A stretch of 64,000 nucleotides of DNA from Isoetes taiwanensis (taxonomy: Eukaryota > Streptophyta > Lycopodiopsida > Isoetales > Isoetaceae): NCBI GenBank assembly GCA_021234155.1, contig JAJEKV010000002.1, positions 29,757,115 through 29,821,114 of the forward strand. Direction: 5' to 3'. Below the pieces are notes generated by a model, which saw nothing but the letters and a program-made list of their open reading frames with translations, had not been told where the DNA came from and searched no databases. Within the stretch, counting starts at the first letter, position 1, and every line of letters begins with the position of its first letter. Below, piece by piece: positions 9,273-20,190 of this stretch. The translations under genes were made by a program, and so were the position numbers.

Positions 9273-9885
9273 TAAGCGAGGTCCTTCATGTTGGATATAT
9301 TTATCCTATGAAGGTTTTCTTGACTATGGAAGTTTTGCACTACGAATTGCTGAGAATGACTTACTACAAATGGTGTCCATATTATGTAATTTCACTGAAG
9401 AAGAAGTGGGTGCTAAGCTAGCATTTGTCCAAGGTCTTTGGCAATGATTACATACCGTGATGCTATCATAGACAGGCAGAAACAGTGGAATCACAGACGG
9501 GAATGGGCTATACGATATGAAACATTGGATGGGGATAATGTGTTGGCTGGATCTTTTACGTAGACAGTTCCAGGCTGGGTTTGATATCAATGCAGTTCCA
9601 GATAAAGTATCCTTTCTTGTTTCATTCACAAAAAAGAAAGATATTAAAAGATTTTTTGGGAAGTTAAAGCAGGAGAAGGCGATGGACGTAAGGAATGGGG
9701 AGCACATATGGTGGAAAGATACTCAAAAAATTCATAGTGTACATGCATTCAGCTTGGGATCAATAACTCAATTACATGTTCGAAGATTCTCATGCTTTTG
9801 TAGTCAAGATATAAATTTATTTTTTGAGATTTGTTTGGAAAATAAACCAGTTATTATTAGGTGTCGGTTCTGATATTGATGATGG
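9273..9885 (+). pseudogene. Fragment of a related transposase-like gene, host sequence for element D
   Basis: Plus-strand coding remnants in at least two frames: KRGPSCWIYLSYEGFLDYGS to about 9444, then WNHRREWAIRYETLDGDNVL to about 9560 followed by a stop, then PDKVSFLVSFTKKKDIKRFF, HIWWKDTQKIHSVHA and HVRRFSCFC to about 9873. From memory of similar multi-copy proteins this looks like the N-terminal half of the protein family encoded by D. If so, D jumped into an older relative. Frameshifts and stops make it a pseudogene. Confidence 0.45.
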
Positions 9886-11198
9886 CATCTTGTTCGTGGA
9901 TTTTCACAAGTTAATTGTACGCCGTAAACTTAAAAGCAGTTAGAAAGGAAAGGATTTTGCCGGGCGCATGGGGTCACATTGGGCTCATGGGTATCCGGCC
10001 CATGGGAGTTGCTGACGGCATCTATTTTCTCTGCTCCCATAAACAAGATCAATTTTACTGGCCAATTTATTTTTATTTTGGGTCATTGATGCAAAAATTT
10101 TAACATGGGAGCATCTGGATTCATGGGAGCTAGCAGATTAGAGCTACTTTCCCTTGCTTTCAAATATTTATGGTGGTCTATTTTCTTAGGCCAGTTCCCG
10201 AATGCCAGAATGGCATGAAACTTTGTAGATTCATTTTGAAATGTGGCTTAAGAACAACGAGAGAAATACTACATTCACTGTAAAATCCTTTCCTTGCAGT
10301 GCAATGGGCAGGGGAGATGGAACAGACACAGCCATTGCTTTATTTGGAGTTTAGGGTTTACCAAACTGTGTTCTTAGCACTAAAGTTATGCTTCCGGATG
10401 GTGAAAAATGACAGGTCGGACAGAGGATACAAAAATCATAAATTCAGTACATCTAGATGCCGGCTTGGAATTACTGCTGCGAAGAAGAGTATTGCTCTGA
10501 GATGCTTATTAGGCTGAAGGCAAAGATTTTCTAAGGGAACTCATATTTTATGTTTGCAACTCGTGGAGATTCTAAGCAAGCACTATCTCATTTTGGAGGC
10601 AAGGCTTGCTCCACTATTTAGAAAGTAAGGTTTTTGTGTTGTAAGGCTTATTGGTTTCTATAGTCTTTGCTTGAAGGACATAGGACATCTTATGGATTGA
10701 TACTAATGCAAGTCTTCTAGGGTTTTTATTCTTTTGCACGATGCAGTTAAAGCAATCACATGTAAGTTTTAAATTATTTAGTATTCCTGTTCTTTCCAAT
10801 TTCTAAATTTTAGACAGATACTGAGATCTCTCATACAAGTCTGTATCAATGAATCTACTTGATGTGTAGAACAACTATATAGCTTTATTGAGTCTAAGGC
10901 CCTTCTTATTTCTAAATGATAGCTATAAGTAACTTCTTAATGTTTGCAGCAAGAAGATTTTCATTTTGTAGTTGCATATTCCTAAAGTATTCCTTAGTAA
11001 TCTTATATGCACAACATTATTGTAAAATTGCCCCTATTTTCGAAAGACAGCAATAATCCAGATGTACCTACATTGCAAGCCACCTTTCAAGCCAAATAGA
11101 CAACGAGATGATGGATATAATCATGGAGCTTACTGAACATGTATTCTTAAGGTGGCCTATGCAACGGAACATGCCTGCGCATCACACATGCAATGCAA
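9886..11198. other. No gene seen
   Basis: AT-rich DNA with only short open frames and no recognisable motifs. The edge toward 11190 grades into the Helitron helicase fragment. Confidence 0.5.
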
Positions 11199-11555
11199 TG
11201 AATTCTACGGGCGGAAATAGTCACGGGCGAATTCAGAGGCACTCCATTCCTATTGCCAAAGATCAACTTGACACCATCTGATTCGCACATACTCTTCACC
11301 AGAAGACAATATCTGATCCGCTTAGCATTCTCAATGACGATAAATAAGTCGCAAGGCCAATCTTTGGAGACCGTTATGCTTTACTTGCCAGCGTTAGTTT
11401 TTGCGCATGGACAACTTTGCGTCGCCCTCTCGAGGTGCACTTCACAAGACGCCGTCAAAATTGTAGTTACAGACACATCACATCAGGGTTCTTTGCGAAA
11501 TATCACCGAATATACGCTCCAAATGTTGTATATAAAGAGGCATTTATGTAAATAA
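11199..11555 (+). pseudogene. Helitron PIF1-like helicase, C-terminal fragment
   Basis: Reads ILRAEIVTGEFRGTPFLLPK, then LTPSDSHI, RRQYLIRLAFSMTINKSQGQ and FAHGQLCVALSRCTSQDAVK. The TINKSQGQ and HGQLYVALSR-type motifs are the last conserved helicase motifs of Helitron RepHel proteins (SF1B, Pif1 family), which unwind DNA during rolling-circle transposition. About 119 residues remain out of more than 1000 in a full protein. Upstream sequence lacks the other helicase motifs, so this is a truncated remnant. The HGQL-to-terminus part recurs at 11933-12079. Confidence 0.75.
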
Positions 11556-11579
11556 AGTATTCGTTCGAATATACTATAC

Positions 11580-11932
11580 ATTGACAACTGAACCGAGGGA
11601 TAGTGCCGAAGATGTCTTCATGAGTCCATACATCGGCAATAAACTCCTCATAAATTGAGAAATGGGTGTTGAGTAAAGTAGGTGTTAGTAAACTTCTAAT
11701 GGGTGATACTTTGGAAATTGGTAGTAGGTTGAATAAGATCCCAATTGGTGATACTATAGGTGCAGTAAACTCCTCATAGACTGTGAAATGAATGCTGAGT
11801 ACGGTAGGTGTGAGAGCTTCTAATGGGTGAATCAGGTGTGAGTAAGCTCCCAGGGTGACACTTTGGAATTGGTAGTAGATGTGTATAAGCTCCACATGGG
11901 TAGTAGGTGTGTATAAGCTCCGCGTGGGTGAT
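11580..11932 (+). repeat. Helitron tail repeat, unit 1
   Basis: Begins near gatgtcttcatgagtccatac and is rich in phrases such as GTGATACTTTGGAAATTGG and TGTGTATAAGCTCC. Matches 12308-12680 over most of its length. Non-coding. Confidence 0.65.
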
Positions 11933-12079
11933 CATGGACAACTTTACGTCGTCCTCTCAAGGTGCACTTCACAGGACGGCGTCAAAATTATGGTTATAGA
12001 CACATCATGTCAAGGTGCATTGCGAAACGACCACCGAATATACACTCCAAATGTTGCATATAAGGAGGCGCTTATGTAA
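11933..12079 (+). pseudogene. Second copy of the helicase C-terminus
   Basis: Repeats the end of the fragment at 11407-11555: GDHGQLYVVLSRCTSQDGVK followed by an ALRN...YTPNVAYKEA tail. It begins abruptly at the HGQL motif, so it arose by tandem duplication of the 3' end of the element, not as an independent gene. Confidence 0.65.
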
Positions 12080-12307
12080 ATAAAGTATTCGTTCGAATGT
12101 ATTATACACTACGAACGATCGAACCGAGGGATAGTGCCAAAGATGTCCAAACCGGGGCCCTTCATGCATGAAGGACGCCCTTTTTTCTGGGGAGGGGGAT
12201 GGTTGTTGCATGGTAGTAAGTGTAGGTAGGCTCCTCATGAATAATACTTTAGAATTAGTAATAGGTGTAAGTAAACTTTTCATGCATGGCTACCAAGTAA
12301 TAGATGT

Positions 12308-12680
12308 GGTAAAGGTCTTCATGAGTCCATACATAGGCAGTAAACTCCTCATAAATTGAGAAATGGGTGTTAAGTATAATAGGTGTGAGTAAGCTCCTAA
12401 TGGGTGATACTTTGGAATTGGTAATAGGTTGAATAAGATCCCAATTGGTGATGCTATAGGTGGCAGTAAGCTCTCGTAGATTGTGAAATGAATGCCGAGT
12501 ACGGTAGGTGTGAGTCAGCTTCTAATGGGTGAACCCAGGAGTGAGTAAACTCCCAATGGATGACACTTTGAAATTGGTAGTAAATATGTATAAGCTCCAC
12601 ATGGGTAGTAGGCGTTGGCAGTAGGTGTGTATAAGCTCCGCGTGGATGATACTTTAAAATTGTAGTAGGAGCCAAGGAGT
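12308..12680 (+). repeat. Helitron tail repeat, unit 2
   Basis: Diverged copy of 11580-11932 in the same orientation. Units 1 and 2 each follow one copy of the helicase C-terminus, so the duplicated unit is helicase end plus tail. Confidence 0.65.
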
Positions 12681-12720
12681 TAGTGCAAAACAAAAGAACA
12701 TCCCCATACATGAGAATACG

Positions 12721-12808
12721 ATGGGCAGGCATGTTTTTGTCCAAACTGAGGCGAGATCTCGGCCATGGGCAGGCATATTTTTGTCCAAACTGAGACGAGG
12801 TCTCGGCC
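12721..12808 (+). repeat. Tandem 44-bp duplication at Helitron 3' end
   Basis: Two adjacent copies of a unit starting ATGGGCAGGCAT and ending CTCGGCC (12721-12764, 12765-12808) differ at about three positions. The second copy provides one arm of the terminal hairpin. Confidence 0.75.
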
Positions 12809-12829
12809 GAAGGCCGAGACCGAGCCTAG
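12799..12829 (+). terminator. Helitron 3' hairpin and CTAG end
   Basis: Perfect 10-bp stem GGTCTCGGCC / GGCCGAGACC with a 3-base GAA loop, then GAGC and CTAG. Matches the known layout of Helitron transposition terminators; the exact terminal base is inferred. Confidence 0.55.
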
Positions 12830-13114
12830 GAATCTAAAAGCCCTTTTCTAGTGTTTAAATAAATTTATAAAGCTTCCACGTCATGTAACACGCAAGCAGT
12901 GATGACACCGACATTTTTTTATCTGGATTGAAAACAGAATTGCAGAGAATCTTCGCAGTGATATCCTTCATGAAGCAAGGATTATCTTTAATAGCAAAGA
13001 TGCCAAAATTTTACAAGAAATCTTATAAGCTTTTAATTCTTTTATAATTGTAAAAAGCTCCAATTTTGATCAATTAAAAATTCTTCTTGAAGCTCTGATT
13101 TCACATAAGATTAA

Positions 13115-13452
13115 GAATGGAATCACATGAAGATGTCAACATGGACTCTTTCATATCAACATGAACGCAGTGATAGAAACAGGGTCACATGAAGATCCAG
13201 AGGCAGCCTCCATTCTTGTCGTTCTTCTTATGCCCGCTAATTTCTGGATTGCTGCCAAGTGCCCTGAGATCCGCCACGTGCTGATATCCAAGAGATGCAT
13301 GTTGTCATGAATCCGTCCAACCGAGGAGAGATCCGGTGGGATGGATTGATGTCAACATGAAGGGATTCATGTCAAAAAGCTCCATGTGACCCCTCCATTT
13401 TGAGTTTTTGACATCTAATGGAAGATATTGACATCTTCATGTGACCCGGCCC
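13115..13452. mobile_element. MITE 1, 338 bp, Harbinger-like TAA target duplication
   Basis: Terminal inverted repeats read TCACATGAAGATGTCAAC at one end and its complement near 13430-13446. Flanked by TAA at 13112-13114 and 13453-13455. A 3-bp TAA/TTA duplication is typical of PIF/Harbinger-derived MITEs. No coding capacity. Confidence 0.8.
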
Positions 13453-13455
13453 TAA

Positions 13456-13793
13456 GGGTATGGTCACATGAAGATGTCAACAGGGACTCTTTCCTGTCAA
13501 CATGAACGCAGCGATAGAAATAGGGTCACATGAAGATCCAAACGCACCATCCGTTCTTGCCGTTCTTGTTCTGCCCGCTGATTTCTGGATTGCTGCCAAG
13601 TACCCTGAGATCTGCCACGTGCTGATATCCAAGAGATTCATGTTGACATGAATCCGTCCAACCGAGGAGAGAGCCAGTGGGATGGATTAATGTCAACATG
13701 AAAGGATTCATGTCAAAAACCTCCATGTGACCCCTCTGTTTTCAGTTTTTGACGTCTAATGGAAGATGTTGATATCTTCATGTGACCCCGCCC
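13456..13793. mobile_element. MITE 2, 338 bp, adjacent copy sharing a TAA
   Basis: Same length and family as MITE 1, starting GGGTATGGTCACATGAAG and ending in CATGTGACCCCGCCC, flanked by TAA at 13453-13455 and 13794-13796. The two copies lie in direct orientation and share the middle TAA. Confidence 0.8.
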
Positions 13794-13796
13794 TAA

Positions 13797-14580
13797 ATCT
13801 ACTTCTTCTACCATTTGGGTCGGAATACCCATTTTGCTCCTGTGCAATCCAAAAGCCCCATCAAACTTACCCTAAATCTCCACAATTTGAAGTTTTGCGT
13901 GATTAAATCATGACGATTCTATTTCTATCAGATACTGACAATTCTAATCCATTATTCCATTCTGTTTAATGCCGAATCGAGAAGCAACTGACCACCTAAA
14001 ATTACAATTCTCTTTGTCCACAAAGATGAGCAGAGAAGCTATTGACGCGGCATTGATCAACGCCACTGAGCAAGAAGCGTGAATACGTGGATAGATGTGA
14101 TGATGTGTTGCCTGTTGGCAGGCAGTGTCATCGGTCCAAAAAGTTGAGGAAGACTAAATGCTAACTGTATTTTAGGCACCCAAAATGTGATAGGGTACCT
14201 GTCTAGAACATCCACATGGCATAATATTGTTGGCTATTAGTTTAAACTTGTTGGGTTTAGCCCCCAGTGTGATTTCGCCCTAACTTTTTTTGGAAAAAAT
14301 TTTATCTCGCAAACCTGGGTTTGTTGTCTGCATTTTCTTTTTTGATGATGCCATTGCGCTCAATTGCTAACTCTAGTAGGAGATGATACCAGCCCAAATA
14401 ATTAGAAATGAAATGGAGAGCAACTACTCCACAATTGCACTTAGATTGATTGTTTTTCATGTGGTATGAACACCTTTACAATGCAAGATTCCATGCAATC
14501 TGTTTGAAAACAGATTCCACATGGCAACATGCAGCAAAATCCAGTAGTGCCGCTCAAGCATCACATCTTTCTGAACGGTC
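13797..14580. other. No gene seen
   Basis: Non-coding DNA of mixed composition without recognisable repeats or motifs. Confidence 0.5.
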
Positions 14581-14738
14581 TCACTTGCTGTAATATTATG
14601 CATGAAAATAATACACATGCCTCACTCTGTAATATTATGCATGGAAATAATATACATGCCTCACTGCAATGCCATGCAAAATTATACTACACATGCCTCG
14701 CTTGCTGCAGTGTTATTCATAATAATAAGACACATGCC
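14581..14738 (+). repeat. Diverged tandem minirepeat, about 40 bp x 4
   Basis: Four successive units end in ACATGCCT and contain TGTAATATTATGCATG-like text. Later units are degenerate. An open frame across them only reflects the repeat. Confidence 0.6.
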
Positions 14739-15610
14739 TGTGCAGCCAGTTAAAATAAAGCAGCATTCTGTTATTTGGATATCTTGACCACAGGTTCTTA
14801 ACATGAGATGGTGTATGATGTCAGTTCTAGAGAAAATTACAAAGGTATGGATCAGTATTGCAAAAGCCTAAGGCACTGGCAATGATTTAAGAATTGTAAA
14901 ATGGCAAGTCTGATAAACACAAATATTAACAGCAGAAGAGATTCCTGATAAACACCACTAGTACTCTCAAACAGAAATGGCATCTTCAAAATTAAAACTT
15001 TAGATCATAATCTTTACAGTCAGTGACCAAGGTTTACCAAAAAGGTTGCAGGCTCCAAGGAGAATGTGCCTTGCAAAACAGAAAGGTGCATTTTTCCATT
15101 TCACCCTAAGGCTTATTCGAAGGTTTGAAGTTGAAACATCCAAGATGATTCACAAATATATAATGTACAGGTAAAACAATCATATGGATTTGGAGCCAAA
15201 ATACTACTTCACAAATAAGACAGTAGTTAAACACGTACAAAAATGTGGAAATGAAAAAGTTACCATTAGTGGAGAAAACTGAACAGGAATTGTTCTTCAA
15301 CAAAATATTGAAGTCCAACATTGTAGAAGTTACTCAAGCTTGAGTACTTTGCTGATATGACACTGAACGTTACTGATACCTGTATTGTGTATGAAACTCT
15401 GTCTGTCCTTCACACCTTTCTGATTTATTCTTCTTGTCAACTTAGACAGGATGCAAAAGGGGATGAACAGAAAGTAGGAATAAAGAAAACAAGGAAAAGG
15501 AACTTGGTATCAATGTTTTGCACAGAAATGTCCCCAAAAGGGTAACTGACATCAACCTCAGATCTATCAGAAAACGGATGTTTTTGTCTTAACGCATGGT
15601 TTCCAAAACT
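14739..15610. other. Downstream flank of the ERF gene, no other gene seen
   Basis: AT-rich DNA containing only short open frames. It probably holds the 3' untranslated region of the ERF gene. Confidence 0.45.
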
Positions 15611-15892
15611 CTACACCTTCACATCACTAATCTGAGCATTGCTGGTCTCTGCATCAGGATAAGAAAAGTTTGTAATTGCTTTAGAACCCCTCATATCTCT
15701 ATTTGCTTTATCATACGCAAGTGCTGCCTCTTCTGCAGTGTCAAATGTGCCCAGCCAAATGCGGCGTTTCTTCCAGGGGTCTCTGATCTCAGCAGCAAAC
15801 TTTCCCCATGGCCTTTTTCTAACCCCTCTAAAAGGAACACCGTTTTTCTTGGCCACTGCTTCGCTATCCTGGTTGGTATCTTTGCCCTCCAT
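15611..15892 (-). CDS. AP2/ERF-domain transcription factor, small (93 aa)
   Basis: A single-exon ORF of 93 residues starts [20 protein letters not shown] and is followed by one AP2/ERF DNA-binding domain (about residues 20-78): [19 protein letters not shown], then [20 protein letters not shown] and RGSKAITNF. Ala in KFAAEIRD and Asp in EIRDP are the ERF-type residues (DREB proteins have Val and Glu), so GCC-box binding in the nucleus is expected. The loop between DP and WLGTF is three or four residues shorter than usual (WKKRRI). Outside the domain there is only a short acidic N-terminus and a 15-residue tail, with no EAR or obvious activation motif, like small group IX ERFs. The frame stays open upstream to 16186, but that extension is hydrophobic and unlike ERF N-termini, so the internal ATG is preferred. 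No frameshift or stop is seen. Confidence 0.85.
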   Translation of the reverse strand: MEGKDTNQDSEAVAKKNGVPFRGVRKRPWGKFAAEIRDPWKKRRIWLGTFDTAEEAALAYDKANRDMRGSKAITNFSYPDAETSNAQISDVKV

Positions 15893-16328
15893 AGCCACTC
15901 TTAAGACCTTATAAACAAAATTTCGAGAGAAGATTTCGCCAAGAATCAGGGTTTGTATCAAATAATTCCAATGGTGGGTTCTTAGATCCGAGAAAGGATC
16001 AAGCAAAGTTTTGCGTGTTGAGGGTATGCAAGAACTTAAGAAGGCGCAGAGATAAACGGAGTAAAAGAACACCGGAATGGTTGAGAAAAAAATACCTGAT
16101 TTGTGAAAAGCCAGGAGCAGCGTTGGACGAAAGAATGGGCCCAAATGCGAGAAGTGTGCAGAATGGACGTACTCGAATTGCGGCAAAGAAAGAGCGAGGC
16201 ATTTGTGTAAAGGCGGCCAGCTAGATGGATGATCTCATCTATCAAAAATGATGGATAACCTTTCCCTTTCAATGGTTAAAGTAAAAAATAAAATACAGTC
16301 TCCCCCCACACGTTGGCACTCCTTTGTT
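15893..16328 (-). other. Likely promoter and 5' leader of the ERF gene
   Basis: An in-frame open extension to 16186 is probably untranslated. Splice sites for a leader intron cannot be decided by eye. Confidence 0.35.
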
Positions 16329-16337
16329 TATTTTATA
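16329..16337 (-). promoter_or_regulatory. Possible TATA box of the ERF gene
   Basis: TATAAAATA on the minus strand, 437 bp upstream of the ERF start codon; the distance would need a long leader or a leader intron. Confidence 0.25.
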
Positions 16338-18500
16338 TTGGATTCTCCTAGCTAGGGGTAGAATTGTGGATCCAGATCCTTCTACCCTAGATGTTATGTA
16401 TGTCATCGCCGGCAGATTGTGGCCGGCGGCGGCTGTTGTATCGTGGCCGGGCTGGCTGCTCAGGATTCAATGAGACCAAATCCCCAAATGGTCACGATCT
16501 AGCCATGCCACATCATATAAAGTACAGATATCCAAATAATATATGTCTATAGAAACAATAAAAGAGGAAGAAAAAAACAAGGTGCTGCACATGGAGGATT
16601 GCCCTCCGGTGCCCCAAGGGTGTGTTTGCATAATCTATAATGCTTAGTGCTCCAAAAAAAATTCCTTCATCTGTGTCATTATATTTCTTACACAGGAGGT
16701 TATGGGTGGTTATGAGGCATCCCATTAATCATGAGTAAGGAATAGTATGCAGAAACAGCAGTCTGCTACTAGTTGAGACCAATCTCAGACAAAAGACCTA
16801 TTTCCTATAGCCTAGACCAAATCTAGAATACAATTGTGCACATGTGCACATATTACATATTGGAATAAACACGGCTTTGTATATTGTCCAACAGTCCTCA
16901 ACAAGCTTACACTTGGCGTCTTGAGTGCTTTGTGGACTTCCTTTATAAAAGTGCCAATCTGATTCTATGCCTCTTCAAGTCATCCTTTTACTGCCTTTTA
17001 AAAAGTCTCTAGCTCAATGGGCTATCATTTTACTTGTGGTATCTAAATTTTGGACGATGTTTAGCTCACTAAACTCATGAATGACATACTAATATTAGTT
17101 GTCCCTAGCTTGCCTTTCCCAAGCTATATTATTTTCATCTATTTGTTTGACATTAGAATCAATGTTGCTCTTTGCTCAGAAGTGCTATAGAAAATATAAA
17201 GGCTACCTTTCCTTCTGAGAACAATCGCCTGCTCTATTATTAGATGAAGCCTCATTTTCACATCGACATTTATAGTTCATTATTTTAACCTCAAAGCTCT
17301 TTACATTCCCATATCTTCACATTCTTCAGGCCACTTTGATTTTGTGTCTACAAAATGGGTTATCCTAGCATGAAAATGCCTTACAGAATATGCAAGCAAG
17401 CAAAATGCATAGCCTTTACAACAGCGTTGACCAATCCAGTTAGAGAGGTTCCTTGCGTTTGCGTTATAATGTCTCATTACAACGAATTTGAAGTGGCATC
17501 TTATTGCAAAGGCTTATGGTTTGTAATGGCACACTGGTTCTTTCCATTTGAAAATCAGACTGAAGGACATACTAATATTACTATTGGTAATAAATTTGGC
17601 AATGGCGGCTATTGAAGTGGCAATCTAACTCCTACTTGAACCTAGGCATCTATGCTAGCTGCTATTCTGCTAATTGAAATTATTTGGAGCATATTTCTCT
17701 ATCATCTTTTCTTTGGTTTCAAATGTACCAGTTAGGGCCATCTTATAAAAGCACCCTAAAACAACCTCTTGCTATAATAATAAATATCAATCTTCATATT
17801 GTCATGTAGAACCCATGACGTTTGGAGTATGAAAATGCAAAGAAATGTTTGAAGTTAGAGCCCTTGCAACAAACTCGCATGACTGGTGCATGTTTTCTCA
17901 TTTGTTCATATTAGCAGGAGTATAATCAATGATTGAATTAGCAGCAATCATATGCTCTATAAAAAAATTTCATGATGGATGGCAGGAAATCACCGAAAGA
18001 AGAGGATAATAATTGTAGCACTTATCAGCTTCAGAATAATTTGCGTCCTTTATTTTTGAATGTAGTCAAAGATCTAAGAATTGGCATGATGGTTGAAGAA
18101 AACAACTTTTAGGTACCGAGCTAACCATTGCCACCACTATATTGGGCTTCTCTAACATATGCGGATGCATAGATCAAGGAAGGTAATTTTTACAGTAGAA
18201 GCAGTGTCAATCTTATTGAAACAGTTAGTAGTATGTCTTCTTTGTGACGTTCCCCTAAAATATTTGGTATAAAACTCAAAAGACAATATTATGCATTGTG
18301 AACACTTGGAAAAACTCAAATACATGCATGGTTGGATAACTAAAAATAAAAAAAGCCTCCAGACGGACAAATCAACGTCTTGGTTGGGCAACTAAGGAAA
18401 TCTAAAGGGTTGAGAGTAGTATACATGAAGTTTTCAAAATGAAGAAGCATGAGAGCAGCAAGACAACAACACAATATCAGGGTAAAAGAAATGATCTTGA
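16338..18500. other. No gene seen
   Basis: AT-rich, without recognisable coding sequence. A GC-rich patch with GGCCGGC repeats lies near 16400-16450. The end of the stretch (about 18120-18500) is the internal side of an LTR element remnant. Confidence 0.5.
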
Positions 18501-18524
18501 GCGAACCCCGACATAACGGCGCCA
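18501..18524 (-). promoter_or_regulatory. Primer binding site of an LTR-element remnant
   Basis: On the minus strand TGGCGCCGTTATGTCGGGG directly follows an LTR end (…TTAACA) after one base. The TGGCGCC start is a known plant gypsy-type primer site. The flanking LTR is related to that of 33534-38026, which uses TGGTGCC. Confidence 0.6.
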
Positions 18525-18525
18525 G

Positions 18526-18650
18526 TGTTAATTTTGAGTTCTTGGCATACGTCTTGCAGCAGCAGTCCATGACTGCCAGATGCTACAAGCCTGCCATGCT
18601 CAAGATCATGAAACAAAAAAGAGACAAAATATGCACAAAAATATGGGAAA
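18526..18650 (-). mobile_element. LTR end remnant
   Basis: The minus strand reads GGCAGTCATGGACTGCTGCTGC and ...AACTCAAAATTAACA, matching the LTR ends at 33998 and 38026 with divergence. Only the 3' part of the LTR and some internal DNA are recognised, so this is a fragment. Confidence 0.6.
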
Positions 18651-18954
18651 TGTGCGCCAAATGAGGCTCTCTAAATATGAGATCAAACCTGAATACATCT
18701 GAAGAGGCTCTGGTCTAATATAGTGTAGATCGCACATCTGAGCCCTACATCTAGCTAAATCTAAGCCGTACACTTATGCTAACCTAAACGTCCCAAGTGC
18801 AGTCTGCCACCACTGACACCTAACATGTGCACAATGTTAACCACTAGGTGGTTAACATCTGCTAGAAAGAAATGGTGGAGGAAAAAGGCCATGAATAGAT
18901 TTATTACCAAGAAATTCAGTACATTCTTCTATTGGGTATATTCTTTTCTGTTAA
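18651..18954. other. No gene seen
   Basis: Spacer between LTR remnant and gypsy remnant; nothing recognisable. Confidence 0.45.
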
Positions 18955-19380
18955 TACAGGTCATCATCCTCGCTGAACTATGCTCCAACATCTCGAAGTC
19001 TCTAGGTTCTTTGCAGTAGAAGATCGCTTAGTCAACTTTGAGGAATTCAATCTGAGGTTGCTCACCATTTGCAGAGTGCCCAAAACATTACATGCATATC
19101 TCATCGACTCAATTCCTCCCCAAAGATACCTGAGTTTCTTGTTGGAAATCATGTATGGTTGTTGCAGCATAATGTAAAGACAACTAAGCCATGTGACATG
19201 CTGGATTATAAATGTCTTTGTCCATGTATGATTTCTTCTCAGGTAAATGATGTTTCTTTTCTTCTGGATCTCACTTCATGTATGCATCTCCATCCAGTTT
19301 TTCACGTCCCACTTTTGAAGCCCTATGCTTCTAGCTCAATTCCAAATTGAGTTGTTCCTCCTCCATCTAGTTTAGTTCGC
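18955..19380 (+). pseudogene. Ty3/gypsy pol remnant, end of integrase region
   Basis: Plus-strand pieces read VWLLQHNVKTTKPCDMLDYK and HLHPVFHVPLLKPYASSSIP. The pattern KLD-x-LGPF ... LHPVFHVSLLKPY is typical of the DNA-binding C-terminus of gypsy integrases. Frames are broken at several places. It is followed by AT-rich DNA with a short internal repeat (cattgcaactcgtagagcttgtcg). Confidence 0.6.
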
Positions 19381-19794
19381 TGGTTTAAGCTATTTTAGAC
19401 TTCAAGATCACGTGTAACAAATTATATTACCTCATGGCTTGGGTCCAGTGATCGCAATTCGGAACCTGCTAAGAATCTTGCTAATGCCTCATCACTTGTA
19501 GCAATTTTCATCATCGGGTATCCTAATAAGCCAGGCCACAATTCATGCATTGCGACTCATGGAACTTGTCGCGAAGGAGAAGATCATACATTGCAACTCG
19601 TAGAGCTTGTCGTTGAAGGAGGGGGATAGTCTCATGACTATATGTACATATGTATGTCTACAAAAAATGTATCATAAACATATGAGATGTCATACGTCAC
19701 TTTGGAGACTTGATTCCATGACTGTCTTAATACCGAGTCTGCTTACAATAATTTAGTATGTTATTCTACCAAGTATACTCTCTTCTTTATCAAT
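19381..19794. other. Non-coding gypsy-derived DNA
   Basis: Contains two similar phrases, GCATTGCGACTCATGGAACT and CATTGCAACTCGTAGAGCTT (19550-19610). No coding sequence seen. Confidence 0.4.
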
Positions 19795-20190
19795 ACAGGT
19801 CATCATCCTCACTGGACTATGTTCCAACATCTAGAAGTCTCTAGGATCCCTACGGTAGAAGATCGCTTAGTCCAACTCTGTGGAATTCAATCCTAGCTTG
19901 CTCACCATTTACATAGTGCCTAAGATAATACACAAATTGGATGCATACATCAACTCAATTCCTCCCCAGAAGTATCCAAGTTTTGTGTTGAAAATTGTGT
20001 ATGATTGTCAGAGTGTAAGAAAACAGCCAAGCATGTGACAAGCTGAATTATAATGTCTTGGTCCGTGCATGATTTCTTCCCAGGTAAATGATGTTGCTTT
20101 TTTTTCTGAATCTCCCTTCACATATGCTCTATCAAGTCCCGCTTTTGGTGCTTTTTTTCTGGATCTCCCTTCATGTAATACACCTAGGAG
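19795..20190 (+). pseudogene. Second, more decayed copy of the gypsy pol remnant
   Basis: Direct-repeat relative of 18955-19290: CATCATCCTC...ACTATG, AGAAGATCGCTTAGTC and TGATTTCTTCYCAGGTAAAT occur in the same order. More stops and indels than the first copy. Confidence 0.6.

Larger units (their letters stand above)
11199..12829 (+). mobile_element. 3' part of a Helitron
   Basis: Starts within a PIF1-type helicase C-terminus (11199-11555), has a duplicated downstream unit, and ends with a 10-bp-stem hairpin (12799-12821) followed 4 bases later by CTAG (12826-12829), the kind of 3' end (hairpin then CTRR) known for Helitrons. The next base is G, not the usual T, so the exact 3' end is tentative. 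The Rep and most of the helicase are missing. Confidence 0.6.

Noticed and set aside
14529-14787. Cys/His-rich open frames (CCNIMHENNTHAS)
   Set aside because: Produced by a degenerate 40-bp tandem repeat; no promoter or homology.
15893-16186. N-terminal extension of the ERF protein
   Set aside because: Hydrophobic and unlike ERF N-termini; more likely untranslated leader.
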